64,000 bases of DNA from Castellaniella hirudinis (GTDB lineage Bacteria; Pseudomonadota; Gammaproteobacteria; Burkholderiales; Burkholderiaceae_B), in assembly GCF_042651965.1 (NCBI RefSeq), contig NZ_JBHSDY010000010.1, forward strand, positions 558,001 through 622,000, given 5' to 3'. The notes under the pieces are model-generated. The model was not told where the DNA came from and made no database searches. It saw only the letters and a list, made by a program, of their open reading frames with translations. The position numbers were made by a program, and so were the translations under genes. Shown piece by piece: positions 18,231 through 27,085 of the stretch; position 1 is the first letter of the stretch, and every line of letters starts with the position of its first letter.

Positions 18231-18734
18231 ATGGGTACTATCGACGACAAGCGCCGGGCATTGAGGCGGCCGTTGCCCATACGGCTGCTCGAAGGCTTCG
18301 GGATCGTATTGCTGCTGCTGACCCTGGGGGCGACTCTGGCGGGCATGCTGGGGCGCTACCTGCATCTGCGAAATGTGGAAGGGTCTTTCGAGATTGCCGG
18401 CTTGGCCTTCGTCTGGCTGACCTTCATCGGGACAGTCATCGCAGAGGTCAGGCGTGAGAATGTGCGTTTCGAGGGCCTGATCCTGCTGCTGCCGCCTGTC
18501 GGCCGATATGTGCTCGAGTGGGTCAACCTGTTGGTCCTGTTGGGCGTCGGCCTTTGGCTGGCGAACAGCGGATGGTCTGTCCTCCAGCAATCCGGTCACG
18601 TGCCCACGCCCGTGCTGCGCTGGCCCGCGGGCATCCTCAGTTCGGCCCTGTTTTCCACCGCCTTGATGCTCGTTGCGCTGGCTGTATGGCGCCTGGCCGG
18701 CTTGCTGAAATCGTCCTCGAAGGACTCGCCATGA
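18231..18734 (+). CDS. TRAP transporter small permease (DctQ type)
   Basis: The 167-residue membrane protein has four hydrophobic segments, including a first helix around residues 19-40 and the block GLAFVWLTFIGTVIAEVRRENVRFE, where DctQ proteins carry their conserved basic/acidic loop. The frame is open 21 codons upstream, inside the dctP tail. ATG at 18231, 14 bp after the dctP stop, is preferred because it gives the standard N-terminus. The stop overlaps dctM as ATGA. Confidence 0.88.
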   Translation: MGTIDDKRRALRRPLPIRLLEGFGIVLLLLTLGATLAGMLGRYLHLRNVEGSFEIAGLAFVWLTFIGTVIAEVRRENVRFEGLILLLPPVGRYVLEWVNLLVLLGVGLWLANSGWSVLQQSGHVPTPVLRWPAGILSSALFSTALMLVALAVWRLAGLLKSSSKDSP

Positions 18735-20017
18735 CGGTCGCCCTCGTCTTTCTGGGCTTTGCCCTTTTCCTGGTCTCGGGCAGCCCCATCGTCTGGGCGA
18801 TGGCCGCCGGCATTATCCTGGCGTTGAGCGCCGGCGACCTGCAGATGCCGGCGGCCTGGCTCGCGCAGCAGACCCTGCGGGGCGCTGACTCGATCAGCCT
18901 GGCGGCGATTCCGCTGTTCCTGCTCGCGGGCGAGCTGATGAACCGGGGCGGCCTGACCCGGCACATCATGGGGATCGCTGAATCCCTGTTCGGACGCATG
19001 CGCGGAGGCCTGGGGCTGGTGAATGTCGCGACGGCCTTCGTCTATGGCGGCATCACGGGATCGGCGACCGCGGACACCGGCGCAATCGCCAAGATCATGA
19101 TCCCGGCCATGGAAGCGCGCGGCTACGGGCGCGCCTTCGCGGCCGCAGTGACCGCCGCCTCGGGCACGCTGGGCATCATCGTCCCGCCCAGTGTCGTCCT
19201 GATTCTTTATGGCGTACTGACCAATACCTCGATCGGCGGCCTGTTCGTCGCGGGCGTCGTCCCCGGGGTGCTGCTGGCCGCGAGCTTCATGGTGACGGCG
19301 TACATCGTGGGTGTCCGGGAGAAATTCCCCCGGCTCGAGCGGCCGCTGCAGGCCCGCCAGTTGAGAATCGATCTGGTCTACGCTTTGCCCGCCTTGCTCA
19401 TGCCGGTTCTCGTGCTGGCGAGTATCGTGCTGGGCTACGCCACGACCACCGAGGCCGCCGCATTGTCCGTGTTGTACGCCTGGGTCGCGGGCGCCTTGAT
19501 CTATCGGGAGCTGTCCTGGCGGGATCTCGTGCCGGCCATGATAGAGGCCGTGGTGACGACCGGCGCGGTCATGATCATCATGGCGGTCGCCACGCCGTTT
19601 GGCTGGATACTGACGTTCGAGCAGGTGCCGCATTCCGTGGCGGAATGGATCGCGGCCGTCCAGGCGGGGCCGTCCATGACGATCCTGATGATCATTCTGG
19701 CGCTGGCCTTCGTCGGACTCTGGATGGATCTCGGGCCTGCCATCATCATCCTTGCGCCGATTCTCGTGCCGATCGCCAAAGCGGCCGGATTCGATCCCTA
19801 TCAGATCGGCATGATTTTCACGGTCACGCTGGGACTGGGGCTTTTCACGCCACCCGTGGGCACCAATATTTTCGTGGTGTGCAATGTCGGGCAGGTCGGG
19901 ATCGGCGCGGTTTCAAGGCGGCTGGTCCCGTTCTGGATCGCGACTTTCATTGTCATCGGCTTGCTGGCGGCCTTTCCGGGCCTGTCCTCCTGGTTGCCCG
20001 GAATCATGGGCTATTGA
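18731..20017 (+). CDS. TRAP transporter large permease (DctM type)
   Basis: This 428-residue polytopic inner-membrane protein has DctM hallmarks: IPLFLLAGELMNRGGLTRHIMGIAESLFG, GSATADTGAIAKIMIPAMEARGYG and PPSVVLILYG. It forms the transport path of the second TRAP system. ATG at 18731 overlaps the dctQ stop; the longer open frame upstream runs through dctQ and is not used. It ends 36 bp before the aminotransferase gene. Confidence 0.92.
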   Translation: MTVALVFLGFALFLVSGSPIVWAMAAGIILALSAGDLQMPAAWLAQQTLRGADSISLAAIPLFLLAGELMNRGGLTRHIMGIAESLFGRMRGGLGLVNVATAFVYGGITGSATADTGAIAKIMIPAMEARGYGRAFAAAVTAASGTLGIIVPPSVVLILYGVLTNTSIGGLFVAGVVPGVLLAASFMVTAYIVGVREKFPRLERPLQARQLRIDLVYALPALLMPVLVLASIVLGYATTTEAAALSVLYAWVAGALIYRELSWRDLVPAMIEAVVTTGAVMIIMAVATPFGWILTFEQVPHSVAEWIAAVQAGPSMTILMIILALAFVGLWMDLGPAIIILAPILVPIAKAAGFDPYQIGMIFTVTLGLGLFTPPVGTNIFVVCNVGQVGIGAVSRRLVPFWIATFIVIGLLAAFPGLSSWLPGIMGY

Positions 20018-20053
20018 CCACTGCCGACCATCTATTTTTCCTGGAATTCGAAC

Positions 20054-21316
20054 ATGAATCATCTCATCGGAGGTATCTCCAGTGCCGGGCGCGCCTTGCC
20101 CGATCTGGACGGACAGCGTTTTCTGGTCGGGCGTTCGCAGGGACCCTACCTGTGGGATACGCGAGGCACCCGCTACCTGGACACCGCCATGAGTTTCGGC
20201 GCCACGATGCTCGGCCATGCGCCGCAAGCGGTGGTCGAGGCCGTCAATGGCGCATTCTCGAAAATGCCGATGCCTTCTTTCGCGCATGAAGCAGAGGAAC
20301 TCGCTGCGGTGGCGCTGGCGGAATGCACGGGACCGCTCTCCCGGGTGGTTTTCGTCAACAGCGGCAGCGAAGCGGTGCATCTCGCATGCCGCGCCGCCCG
20401 GGCCGCGACAGGCCGCACGCGCATCGCCAAGTTCGCCGCCGGGTACGACGGCTGGTACGACCAGCTTGCATTCGGCAATGTCAGTTCCAGCGAAGCCGGC
20501 ATGGATGCGGGCGCACGGCCGGAAAAAGACGGCATGCTGCTGCTGCGCTACAACGACTTCCAGGATATCGAACGGCTGTTCGCCGAGTGCCCGGATATCG
20601 CGGCGGTGTTGATCGAGCCTGTTTTGGCCAATGCAGGCTGCCTGGAACCCGCCCAGGGATACCTGCGGGCTGTCGCCGACTGTGCGCATCGGCATGGCGC
20701 GGTGGTCATCCTGGATGAGGTTCTGATGGGATTCCGGCTGCATGCCGGGCTGTGCGGGCATCTCTACGGGGTGGACGCCGACCTCGCGACCGTGGGCAAG
20801 GCGATCGGCAGCGGCACTGTCGTGGCCGCCGTCGTAGGCAAGCCCGAGATCATGGACGTCTTCGAGAACCGCCGGGCCAACCGTGCCGGAACCTATAGCG
20901 GCAATCCGCCCGCGTGTGCCGCCGTGCTGGCGACGTTGGGGCAACTGCGGGCCCAGGATTATCCCGCCTTGCTGGCGGCCGGGAACGCCTTTCGCGAACG
21001 GCTGGCGCGGATTTTCCACGATGCCGGCCTGCCGTTTTCCACGACCGGCTTCGGGTCCGTTTTCACCCCCTGGGCCAGCGACGAGCCGCCGTCGACCTAT
21101 CTGGCGGCGTTCGCGCGCGCATCGAAGGAATGGACGCTCAGCCTGCACCTGGCGCTGCGCCGGGCCGGCATCATGACCATGCCGTTTGCATTCGGACGCC
21201 TGTACCTGACGTTTGCCCATGACGAGACCGCGCTGGACGAACTGGAGGCCGGGTTCGTCAAGGCAGTGCGGACGCTCGCGACGCGCGCGCCGCAGTTTGG
21301 AAGTAGCCCTGTATGA
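20054..21316 (+). CDS. Class III PLP aminotransferase (glutamate-1-semialdehyde-aminomutase-like)
   Basis: The 420-residue enzyme shows fold-type I PLP features. NSGSEAVHLACRAAR at about residues 102-116 binds the cofactor phosphate, D221 lies in ILDEVLMGFR and the Schiff-base lysine is probably K249 in TVGKAIGSG. It looks closer to the glutamate-1-semialdehyde 2,1-aminomutase branch than to omega-aminotransferases. However, the TRAP transporter context suggests catabolism of an imported amine or keto acid, not haem synthesis. It ends 59 bp inside the convergent LysR gene. Confidence 0.85.
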   Translation: MNHLIGGISSAGRALPDLDGQRFLVGRSQGPYLWDTRGTRYLDTAMSFGATMLGHAPQAVVEAVNGAFSKMPMPSFAHEAEELAAVALAECTGPLSRVVFVNSGSEAVHLACRAARAATGRTRIAKFAAGYDGWYDQLAFGNVSSSEAGMDAGARPEKDGMLLLRYNDFQDIERLFAECPDIAAVLIEPVLANAGCLEPAQGYLRAVADCAHRHGAVVILDEVLMGFRLHAGLCGHLYGVDADLATVGKAIGSGTVVAAVVGKPEIMDVFENRRANRAGTYSGNPPACAAVLATLGQLRAQDYPALLAAGNAFRERLARIFHDAGLPFSTTGFGSVFTPWASDEPPSTYLAAFARASKEWTLSLHLALRRAGIMTMPFAFGRLYLTFAHDETALDELEAGFVKAVRTLATRAPQFGSSPV

Positions 21317-22139
21317 ACTGAGCCACGCGGCGCACCAGCAAGGATGCATCGTTTGACATGCATAGCGCCAGTTCGAGGTCCGGCAGATCGGGCAGGCCGT
21401 GAGTTCGCCCCAGCGTGCGCCATCCGTCAAGTATCACCGATTCCGGCAGCACGGTCAGGGCGCCGCTGAGTTCGACTGCGGCTCGCACGCCGGGCAGGTG
21501 CGAGGATGAACACACGATCCGCCACGCGCGTCGCGCCTCGTCGAGCGCGGCGAGGATCCGCGGCCTGGCCCTGCACTGGTCGGCGAACAGGGCCAGGGGC
21601 AGCACGGAGTCCGTTTCCGGATAGCGGCCGGAGACGGTGCACCAGAGTTGGCGCTCGCGCGTCAGGAACTGGCCCACATCGAGGCCCGGCTGGCGCGTGA
21701 TCACGGCCAGGTCGATGCTGCCCTGTGCGAGGAGGGGTTCGAGCCGGTTGGAGAAATCGCAGAGGATGTTCACCTGCACATCAGGATGGCGCGTCGCGAA
21801 CTCGCGCAGCAACGCGCCGCCGAGCACGTCGAGGTAATCGTCCGGCATGCCGATGCGGATCACCGTCGAATCGGTGCCGCAGTTCATGGCGCACAGCATC
21901 TCGCTTTCGAGGGCGAGCATGCGGCGGGCGAAACCGATGAGCACCTCGCCCTGGCTGGACAGTGCGACGCCGTGGCGCGTGCGCTCGAGCAGTTTGCACC
22001 CGAGGCGGTGTTCGAGCCGGTTAATGATCAGGCTGACGGCTGCCTGCGTCTTGCCGATCCGGTCCGCTGCAGCCGTGAACCCGCCGCAATCGACCACAGC
22101 GACGAAGGCGGCCAGCGTTTCCGAGTTGAGGTGTCGCAT
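21258..22139 (-). CDS. LysR-family regulator
   Basis: The 293-residue protein has the N-terminal LysR helix-turn-helix (residues 1-62, FVAVVDCGGFTAAADRIGKTQAAVSLIINRLEHRLG) and a two-lobed effector domain from about residue 92 (IRIGMPDDY and onward). It is convergent with and overlaps the aminotransferase gene by 59 bp at the 3' ends. It is the likely regulator of the TRAP-aminotransferase operon, by proximity only. The frame could receive read-through from the gene ending at 22213. Confidence 0.9.
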   Translation of the reverse strand: MRHLNSETLAAFVAVVDCGGFTAAADRIGKTQAAVSLIINRLEHRLGCKLLERTRHGVALSSQGEVLIGFARRMLALESEMLCAMNCGTDSTVIRIGMPDDYLDVLGGALLREFATRHPDVQVNILCDFSNRLEPLLAQGSIDLAVITRQPGLDVGQFLTRERQLWCTVSGRYPETDSVLPLALFADQCRARPRILAALDEARRAWRIVCSSSHLPGVRAAVELSGALTVLPESVILDGWRTLGRTHGLPDLPDLELALCMSNDASLLVRRVAQFIQGYFQTAARASRASALP

Positions 22140-22212
22140 GGCGGCTGAGACCGGGATGAAACAATCTCGATTATAGGCGTTCGATTCCCGGCAGGCGGCC
22201 GCACCAAAATCC

Positions 22213-23415
22213 CTACTGCGCGTCCTTGTCCAGCGTGACGCGCAGGATCTGCTCCTTGGCGCCCTCGACGAACTCCTCGGGGTTCCACTGCTTGCTGAAT
22301 CCCTGCTTCAGGCCGACGTACAGCGCGCTTTCGTCGGCGGCCAGCGCCATCATGTTGGGGAACACGTGGGCGGGGATCTGTTTGGTGATCTCGTAGGTCT
22401 TGCCGTCCACGACGCTGATGGTGCCGCTGCGGAAATTGCTGACGTAGATCTCGTCGTGCTTCGGACTGTATGACAGCGTGACTCCGCCCTTTCCGGTCGG
22501 GACGAAGGCCAGTTGCTTGCCGCTTTTCTGGTCGAACACGTACAGGCCGTCCTGCTCGTCCTTGACCTCGGGCCGGGACTGGTGAATGAATTGCGAGGCG
22601 AAGATGCGGCCGCCCTTGGCATCGACGGCCAGCCCCACCAGATTGTTCACGCGCGGCTTGACCTTGTCGTCCAGTTGGATGGTGTGGACGACCTTGCGCG
22701 TGACGGGGTCGATTTCATTGATGTAGTCGGACCCGGCGGTGAAGAGGTGCCCGGTGCCGCGGTCCAGGTGCAGCGCATAGCCGACCGAGGGGAAGGCGTT
22801 TTCGACCTCGCCCTTTATCTTCAGGGTTTCGCCGTCCAGGATCAGCAGTTTGTAGAACGAGCGGTATTTGTCGTTTTCCTTGACGCTGCCGATGTAGGCG
22901 GTGAACAGTTCACCGGTCTGCGCGCTATGGACGACGTGGCGCAAATGTTCGTGCTGCGGTTCGCTGGGGTCGACGTGCAGCCGTTCGCTGGTCAGCGCCA
23001 CCGTGCCGGTCTTCGGATCGACCTTGCTGATGCGCAGCGACGCGGCCTGGGTGTGGCCGACGTACAGCCATTGGCCCTGCGCGTCCTGCGTCAGCGAGAA
23101 CGCGCGGTACGGCATGGCGTAGCGGCCCTTGACGTCCAGCGTCTTGCCGTCGAAGGCATACAGATAGCCCAGGTTGTCGTCCCGGCGCACGCGGTCCATG
23201 ACCGAGGCGAACACCAGGCCGGTGGGGGCGTTGTATTGCAGTTCATACAGTCCTTCCTCGGGATGCTCCAGGTAATTGGCGCTCATCCAGAGCCGGTCCT
23301 TGGTGGATGACGGCGGCGATGCGCTGAACGCGGCGCTGGAGAGGCAGAGCGCCAGGGCGGCGGTCAGGATGGCGGCGGTGCGTTGCGGGGACGGCGAACG
23401 GAGCGTGTTGCGCAT
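22213..23415 (-). CDS. Secreted YncE-like beta-propeller protein
   Basis: The 400-residue protein has a signal peptide (LTAALALCLSSAAFSA, cleavage near residue 30) and at least six repeated beta-propeller blades. Examples are GYLYAFDGKTLDVKGRYAMP, LLILDGETLKIKGEVENAFP, DYINEIDPVTRKVVHTIQL and TISVVDGKTYEITKQIPAHV. This matches YncE-type periplasmic seven-bladed propellers, some of which are Fur-regulated and bind DNA. The longer open frame upstream runs into the chaN-like gene, so ATG at 23415 is used. It lies 43 bp after that gene and probably shares its promoter. Confidence 0.82.
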   Translation of the reverse strand: MRNTLRSPSPQRTAAILTAALALCLSSAAFSASPPSSTKDRLWMSANYLEHPEEGLYELQYNAPTGLVFASVMDRVRRDDNLGYLYAFDGKTLDVKGRYAMPYRAFSLTQDAQGQWLYVGHTQAASLRISKVDPKTGTVALTSERLHVDPSEPQHEHLRHVVHSAQTGELFTAYIGSVKENDKYRSFYKLLILDGETLKIKGEVENAFPSVGYALHLDRGTGHLFTAGSDYINEIDPVTRKVVHTIQLDDKVKPRVNNLVGLAVDAKGGRIFASQFIHQSRPEVKDEQDGLYVFDQKSGKQLAFVPTGKGGVTLSYSPKHDEIYVSNFRSGTISVVDGKTYEITKQIPAHVFPNMMALAADESALYVGLKQGFSKQWNPEEFVEGAKEQILRVTLDKDAQ

Positions 23416-23451
23416 GGGAGTTCTCGCTGAGGGTCGAAAAGTGGAAATCAA

Positions 23452-23472
23452 GGACAGGTCAGTGACCTGTCC
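23452..23472. repeat. Perfect palindrome at the end of the ChaN-like gene
   Basis: Ten-bp arms GGACAGGTCA (23452-23461) and TGACCTGTCC (23463-23472) surround one central base. As RNA it would fold as an 8-bp stem with a 5-base loop. It spans the stop codon of the ChaN-like gene, just before the propeller gene. It could be a weak terminator, a processing site or an operator. Confidence 0.5.
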
Positions 23473-24352
23473 ACAGGTAGTCGGCATGGCGGCCGTCGAA
23501 ACCGGCCGATTCCTCGGCCAGCAGCAGGACCTTGACCCGGGGAAAGACCAGGTCCGCCCGCAGGTCGCGCAGGTGGATGGGCACCCCGATGGTCTTCAAG
23601 GCATGGATGTTGCCGGTGAACAGGACGACGGGTTTCGGGGCGCGCAGCAGGGTTTCGGCCATGCGCCGATCGCGCTGCATCTGCACCGCGATCATGCCGT
23701 CGAGCCTGTCGTCGTCGGCCTGCATGCCGTGGCTGTCGACGATGGTGTCGGCCAGCGTGCGGGCGATTGCGGGGTCGCCGCTGAGCGTGCCGGTCGGCCG
23801 CGCGCCGTTGCGCAGGATCCGTTCGACTTCCGGGCGGTCGAGGTTGGCGGCCAGCACCGGCGCCGGTTGCTCCATCAGCGTGGTGACCAGGCCGCCGTAC
23901 TGGCGCCACGGCCAGCCGCGGCTCCAGTCGAGCTGTGCCTGCAGCGCTTCTCCGGTGGGCCGCGCGCCCGGGAATGCGCGCTGCGCCGCGTCGAGGCGGG
24001 CCTGCTGCGCAACGGTGGCCATTTCCAGCGCGTAGCTGCCCGCGGGGCGGCGCAGGGGCAGGGCGCGCACCAGCCATGCTTCGATCTGGTGGTGGGGATA
24101 CACGTCGTGACGTTCGCCGACGATGACGATGTCGGCCTGGGCGAGCTCGTCCAGCAGCGCGTCCGCAGTCAGGGTTTCGCCCTCGGCCCCCGACAGGATG
24201 CGGCCTTGCAGGGCGGCCGGCGGCGGGGTTTCGGCCCGGCGGCCGGCTTCCGGCAGGTGCTGGCACGCGCTCAGCAGCAGGACCAGCAACCCGCCGGCGA
24301 GACGCTGCGCGGTGGCGAATTGCGGGAATGAGCGGTGGACGGCGCTTGTCAT
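23459..24352 (-). CDS. ChaN-family (haem-binding-like) lipoprotein
   Basis: This 297-residue lipoprotein has lipobox LSAC at Cys30. The body has ChaN/Tiki-superfamily motifs: IVIVGERHDVYPHHQ near residue 75, ALEMATV near 109 and VLFTGNIHALKTIGVPIHL near 250. The Campylobacter ChaN binds haem pairs at the outer membrane. A Fur-like site directly upstream and the YncE-like gene downstream fit an iron or haem operon. The start ATG at 24352 is the first of the frame and gives a good lipoprotein leader. Confidence 0.85.
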   Translation of the reverse strand: MTSAVHRSFPQFATAQRLAGGLLVLLLSACQHLPEAGRRAETPPPAALQGRILSGAEGETLTADALLDELAQADIVIVGERHDVYPHHQIEAWLVRALPLRRPAGSYALEMATVAQQARLDAAQRAFPGARPTGEALQAQLDWSRGWPWRQYGGLVTTLMEQPAPVLAANLDRPEVERILRNGARPTGTLSGDPAIARTLADTIVDSHGMQADDDRLDGMIAVQMQRDRRMAETLLRAPKPVVLFTGNIHALKTIGVPIHLRDLRADLVFPRVKVLLLAEESAGFDGRHADYLWTGH

Positions 24353-24367
24353 CTAGATGGAGTGGCT

Positions 24368-24402
24368 AATGAGAATAACAATCAATTTGATTTCAAATTA
24401 TA
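24368..24402 (-). promoter_or_regulatory. Fur-like operator and TATAAT element before the ChaN-like gene
   Basis: AATGAGAATAACAATCAATTT (24368-24388, split here as AATGAGAATA and ACAATCAATTT) resembles the betaproteobacterial Fur box AATGAGAAT-type half followed by an ATCATT-like half. On the minus strand TATAAT (24402-24397) lies directly upstream, so a repressor at the site would block the start of transcription. No good -35 was seen. The DNA to the right up to 24559 holds no gene. Confidence 0.5.
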
Positions 24403-24559
24403 ATGGAAGGATTGTTTTTTTGTTTGCAGGCGCTGCGATCCCGGAACGAGGGCATGGCATCGCTATCGTCCGCCTGGGCGGCCGGGCCAGGCGGATGCCG
24501 GCGACGGCCCAGGCTGCCCCAGGATCGGGCACAGACCAAACCTGGGGTTTGTGACGGCT

Positions 24560-25462
24560 TTACGCCGCCGCGCGTTCTCCACCCAACGCCGCCACCAGAT
24601 CGTCCAGCATGCGCGCCAGTTCGCCCGCCATCAGGGCGAAGTCGGCCTCGAACTGCTCGGCTTCGTTGGCGGCCTGGGCGTCCTGATGTTCTTTCAGCAC
24701 GTCCAGCGGGGCGACGCGCTTGATGTCCAGGTTCTCGGTCAGCACGAAGGACACGCGATCGTTCCAGGTCATGGCCAGGCGCGTGCACTGCTTGCCCGCC
24801 TGCACGTGGCGGCGGACTTCGTCGAGCTCGACCGTCTGGCGCACGTAGCGCACGGTGGCGCGCGACTCGCCGGTGGAGCGCAGCTCCGTATCCTGGTCGA
24901 TGGTGAAGCCGGCCGGGGCCTCGTCCTCGGACAGCCACAGCGTCATGGCGGCGCCCGGCGACATTTCCACGTGCAGCGGCACGATGGGGAAGGGCGTCAG
25001 GGTCTTGGCCAGCAGGCCCAGGACCTCGTCGCTGCGCGCGGTGGCGGCGGCGTCGATGGCCACCCAGCGGTTCACGGTGTCGATCCAGACGCGGGTGTCG
25101 TGGGCGATGACGAAGGCGCGCGGCAGCAGCTCCATCGTCATCTGCTCCTTGATTTCCTTCATCTGTTTGCGGCCGGGCTTGTAGCCCTGCTGCTCTTCCA
25201 TCTGCAACGCGCGCGCGCGGCTGGCCTGGTTCACGACCGTGGCCGGCAGCAGTTTCTTTTCCGTCTGCAGGCGCAGCAGGATCTGGCCGTGCTGGGCGTA
25301 GGCCAGGCCGCTATCCTCGCGCGGAGGCAGCCATCCCGACACCTGGCTGTCCTGGCTGCTGCCGGGTTGGAAGGCAAGGGGTTCCAGCGCTGCTTCGAGG
25401 TCTGCGGGCGTCAGGTTGGCGTTGGGGGCGAGACGGTAGAGTTTGAGATTCTTGAACCACAT
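24560..25462 (-). CDS. rdgC: Recombination-associated protein RdgC
   Basis: The 300-residue protein opens MWFKNLKLYRL and contains QTEKKLLPATVVNQ and VNQASRARALQMEEQQGYKPGRKQMKEIKEQ-type blocks, diagnostic of RdgC. RdgC is a ring-shaped dimer that coats double-stranded DNA and limits RecA loading. Length is normal for the family. It is a single gene with 60 bp to rmlC upstream. Chromosomal rdgC is common in beta- and gammaproteobacteria. Confidence 0.95.
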   Translation of the reverse strand: MWFKNLKLYRLAPNANLTPADLEAALEPLAFQPGSSQDSQVSGWLPPREDSGLAYAQHGQILLRLQTEKKLLPATVVNQASRARALQMEEQQGYKPGRKQMKEIKEQMTMELLPRAFVIAHDTRVWIDTVNRWVAIDAAATARSDEVLGLLAKTLTPFPIVPLHVEMSPGAAMTLWLSEDEAPAGFTIDQDTELRSTGESRATVRYVRQTVELDEVRRHVQAGKQCTRLAMTWNDRVSFVLTENLDIKRVAPLDVLKEHQDAQAANEAEQFEADFALMAGELARMLDDLVAALGGERAAA

Positions 25463-25522
25463 GATCTTGGACGGCTGGCCGGCGGGCGGCGGTGAAAACG
25501 GGACTTGATTGTACGATAGTGC

Positions 25523-26071
25523 TCAACCACCTGATGCCTGCGTCCATGCCTTCAGTCCCGGGTGCCGACGATCCTTGTCTGACAGAACAGGTTCTGCAAT
25601 CGGCCAGGGGATGGCCAGGTCCGGGCAGTCCCAGGCGATGCCCGCCTCGTCGGCCGGATCGTAGTAGTCCGTGCACTTGTACTGGAAGGTCGCGGTGTCG
25701 CTGATGACGCAGAAGCCGTGCGCGTAGCCGGGCGGAATCCAGATCTGGCGGTGATTGTCGGCCGACAGTTCCACCGCCACGTGCCGGCCGAACGTGGCGG
25801 ATCGGGGATCGATGTCCACGGCCACGTCGAAGACGGCGCCTTCGGTCACCTGGATCAGCTTGCCCTGCGGGCGGGTGCGCTGGAAATGCAGGCCGCGCAG
25901 CACGCCGCGGGTGGAGCGCGAGACATTGTCCTGGACGAAATCCAGATCGATGCCGACGGCCTCGCGGTAGCGGCGGGCGCTGAACGATTCCAGAAAATAG
26001 CCGCGCGCGTCGCCAAAGACGCGCGGCTCGATGATGCGCACGCCGGGCAGGGCGGTGTCCGTGACCTTCAT
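25523..26071 (-). CDS. rmlC: dTDP-4-dehydrorhamnose 3,5-epimerase
   Basis: This 182-residue cupin epimerises C3 and C5 of dTDP-4-keto-6-deoxyglucose on the path to dTDP-L-rhamnose. It shows RGLHFQ (catalytic His62), K71 in QGKLIQV, PPGYAHGF and CTDYYDP (Tyr137 region). The start overlaps the rmlA stop as ATGA. rmlB and rmlD, needed for the rest of the route, are not in this window. Confidence 0.95.
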   Translation of the reverse strand: MKVTDTALPGVRIIEPRVFGDARGYFLESFSARRYREAVGIDLDFVQDNVSRSTRGVLRGLHFQRTRPQGKLIQVTEGAVFDVAVDIDPRSATFGRHVAVELSADNHRQIWIPPGYAHGFCVISDTATFQYKCTDYYDPADEAGIAWDCPDLAIPWPIAEPVLSDKDRRHPGLKAWTQASGG

Positions 26072-26946
26072 CGCCCGCCTGCCTCGTGCGCCAGGGCCAG
26101 CAGGTATTGGCCGTAGTCCGTCTTGGCCAGCCGCTCGCCGCGCGCGATCAGTTCGGCGCGGTCCAGCCAGCCGTTGTTGAAGGCGATTTCCTCCAGGCAG
26201 GCGACTTTCTGTCCCTGGCGGCGTTCGATGGTCTGTACGTAGGTGCCCGCGTCCAGCAGGCTTTCGTGCGTGCCGGTGTCCAGCCAGGCAAAGCCCCGGC
26301 CCAGGTGCTGGACGTGCAGGTCGCCGCGCTGCAGGTAGGCGTTGTTGACGTCGGTGATTTCCAGTTCGCCGCGCGCGGAAGGCCGCACCCGGCGCGCGAT
26401 GTCCACCACGTCGTTGTCGTAGAAATACAAGCCGGTGACGGCGTAGGGGGATTTGGGGTGTGCGGGCTTTTCCTCGATCGACACGGCGCGGCCGGCCGTG
26501 TCGAATTCCACCACGCCGAAGCGCTGCGGGTCTGCGACCCGGTAGCCGAAGATGGTGGCTCCCGAGGCGCGCTGGGCGGCCTCGCGCAGCATGCCGCTGA
26601 AGCCATAGCCGTAGAAGATATTGTCCCCCAGCACCAGACAGACCCGGTCGCGGCCGATGAAGTCTGCGCCGATCAGGAACGCCTGCGCCAGTCCGTCGGG
26701 CGAGGGTTGCGCCGCGTAGGACAGGGCGATGCCGAAATCCGATCCGTCGCCCAGCAGACGCTGGAAGCCCGGCAGGTCGTCCGGCGTGGAGATCACCAGC
26801 ACCTCGCGGATGCCGGCCAGCATCAGCACCGACAGCGGATAGTAGATCATCGGCTTGTCGTAGATGGGCAGCAGTTGCTTGGACACGCCGCGCGTGATTG
26901 GATGCAGCCGGGTGCCGGAGCCGCCGGCGAGGATGATGCCTTTCAT
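26068..26946 (-). CDS. rmlA: Glucose-1-phosphate thymidylyltransferase
   Basis: The 292-residue enzyme makes dTDP-glucose from dTTP and glucose 1-phosphate. It begins MKGIILAGGSGTRLHP (nucleotide-binding loop) and contains SKQLLPIYDKPMIYYPLSVLM, VLGDNIFYG and FGVVEFD followed by EEKP. The open frame starts earlier, at 27144, but ATG at 26946 gives the invariant N-terminus. It is translationally coupled to rmlC and lies 139 bp after the SMC gene. Confidence 0.95.
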   Translation of the reverse strand: MKGIILAGGSGTRLHPITRGVSKQLLPIYDKPMIYYPLSVLMLAGIREVLVISTPDDLPGFQRLLGDGSDFGIALSYAAQPSPDGLAQAFLIGADFIGRDRVCLVLGDNIFYGYGFSGMLREAAQRASGATIFGYRVADPQRFGVVEFDTAGRAVSIEEKPAHPKSPYAVTGLYFYDNDVVDIARRVRPSARGELEITDVNNAYLQRGDLHVQHLGRGFAWLDTGTHESLLDAGTYVQTIERRQGQKVACLEEIAFNNGWLDRAELIARGERLAKTDYGQYLLALAHEAGGR

Positions 26947-27085
26947 GGAGCGCCTGGAGGGGGGACTGGACCAGCCGCCAGTGTAGCGAGGAACAGGGCC
27001 GGGCGATGCGGGGATCAGGCGGCGGATTTCGGATGCGCCGCCCGGATTGCAGAGGCGCCGAATGGACAGCGCCCCTGCTCGATCC

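Noticed and set aside
24537..24551. CAAACC/GGTTTG hairpin just after rdgC as a terminator
   Set aside because: The stem is only 6 bp and no T-tract follows on the minus strand.
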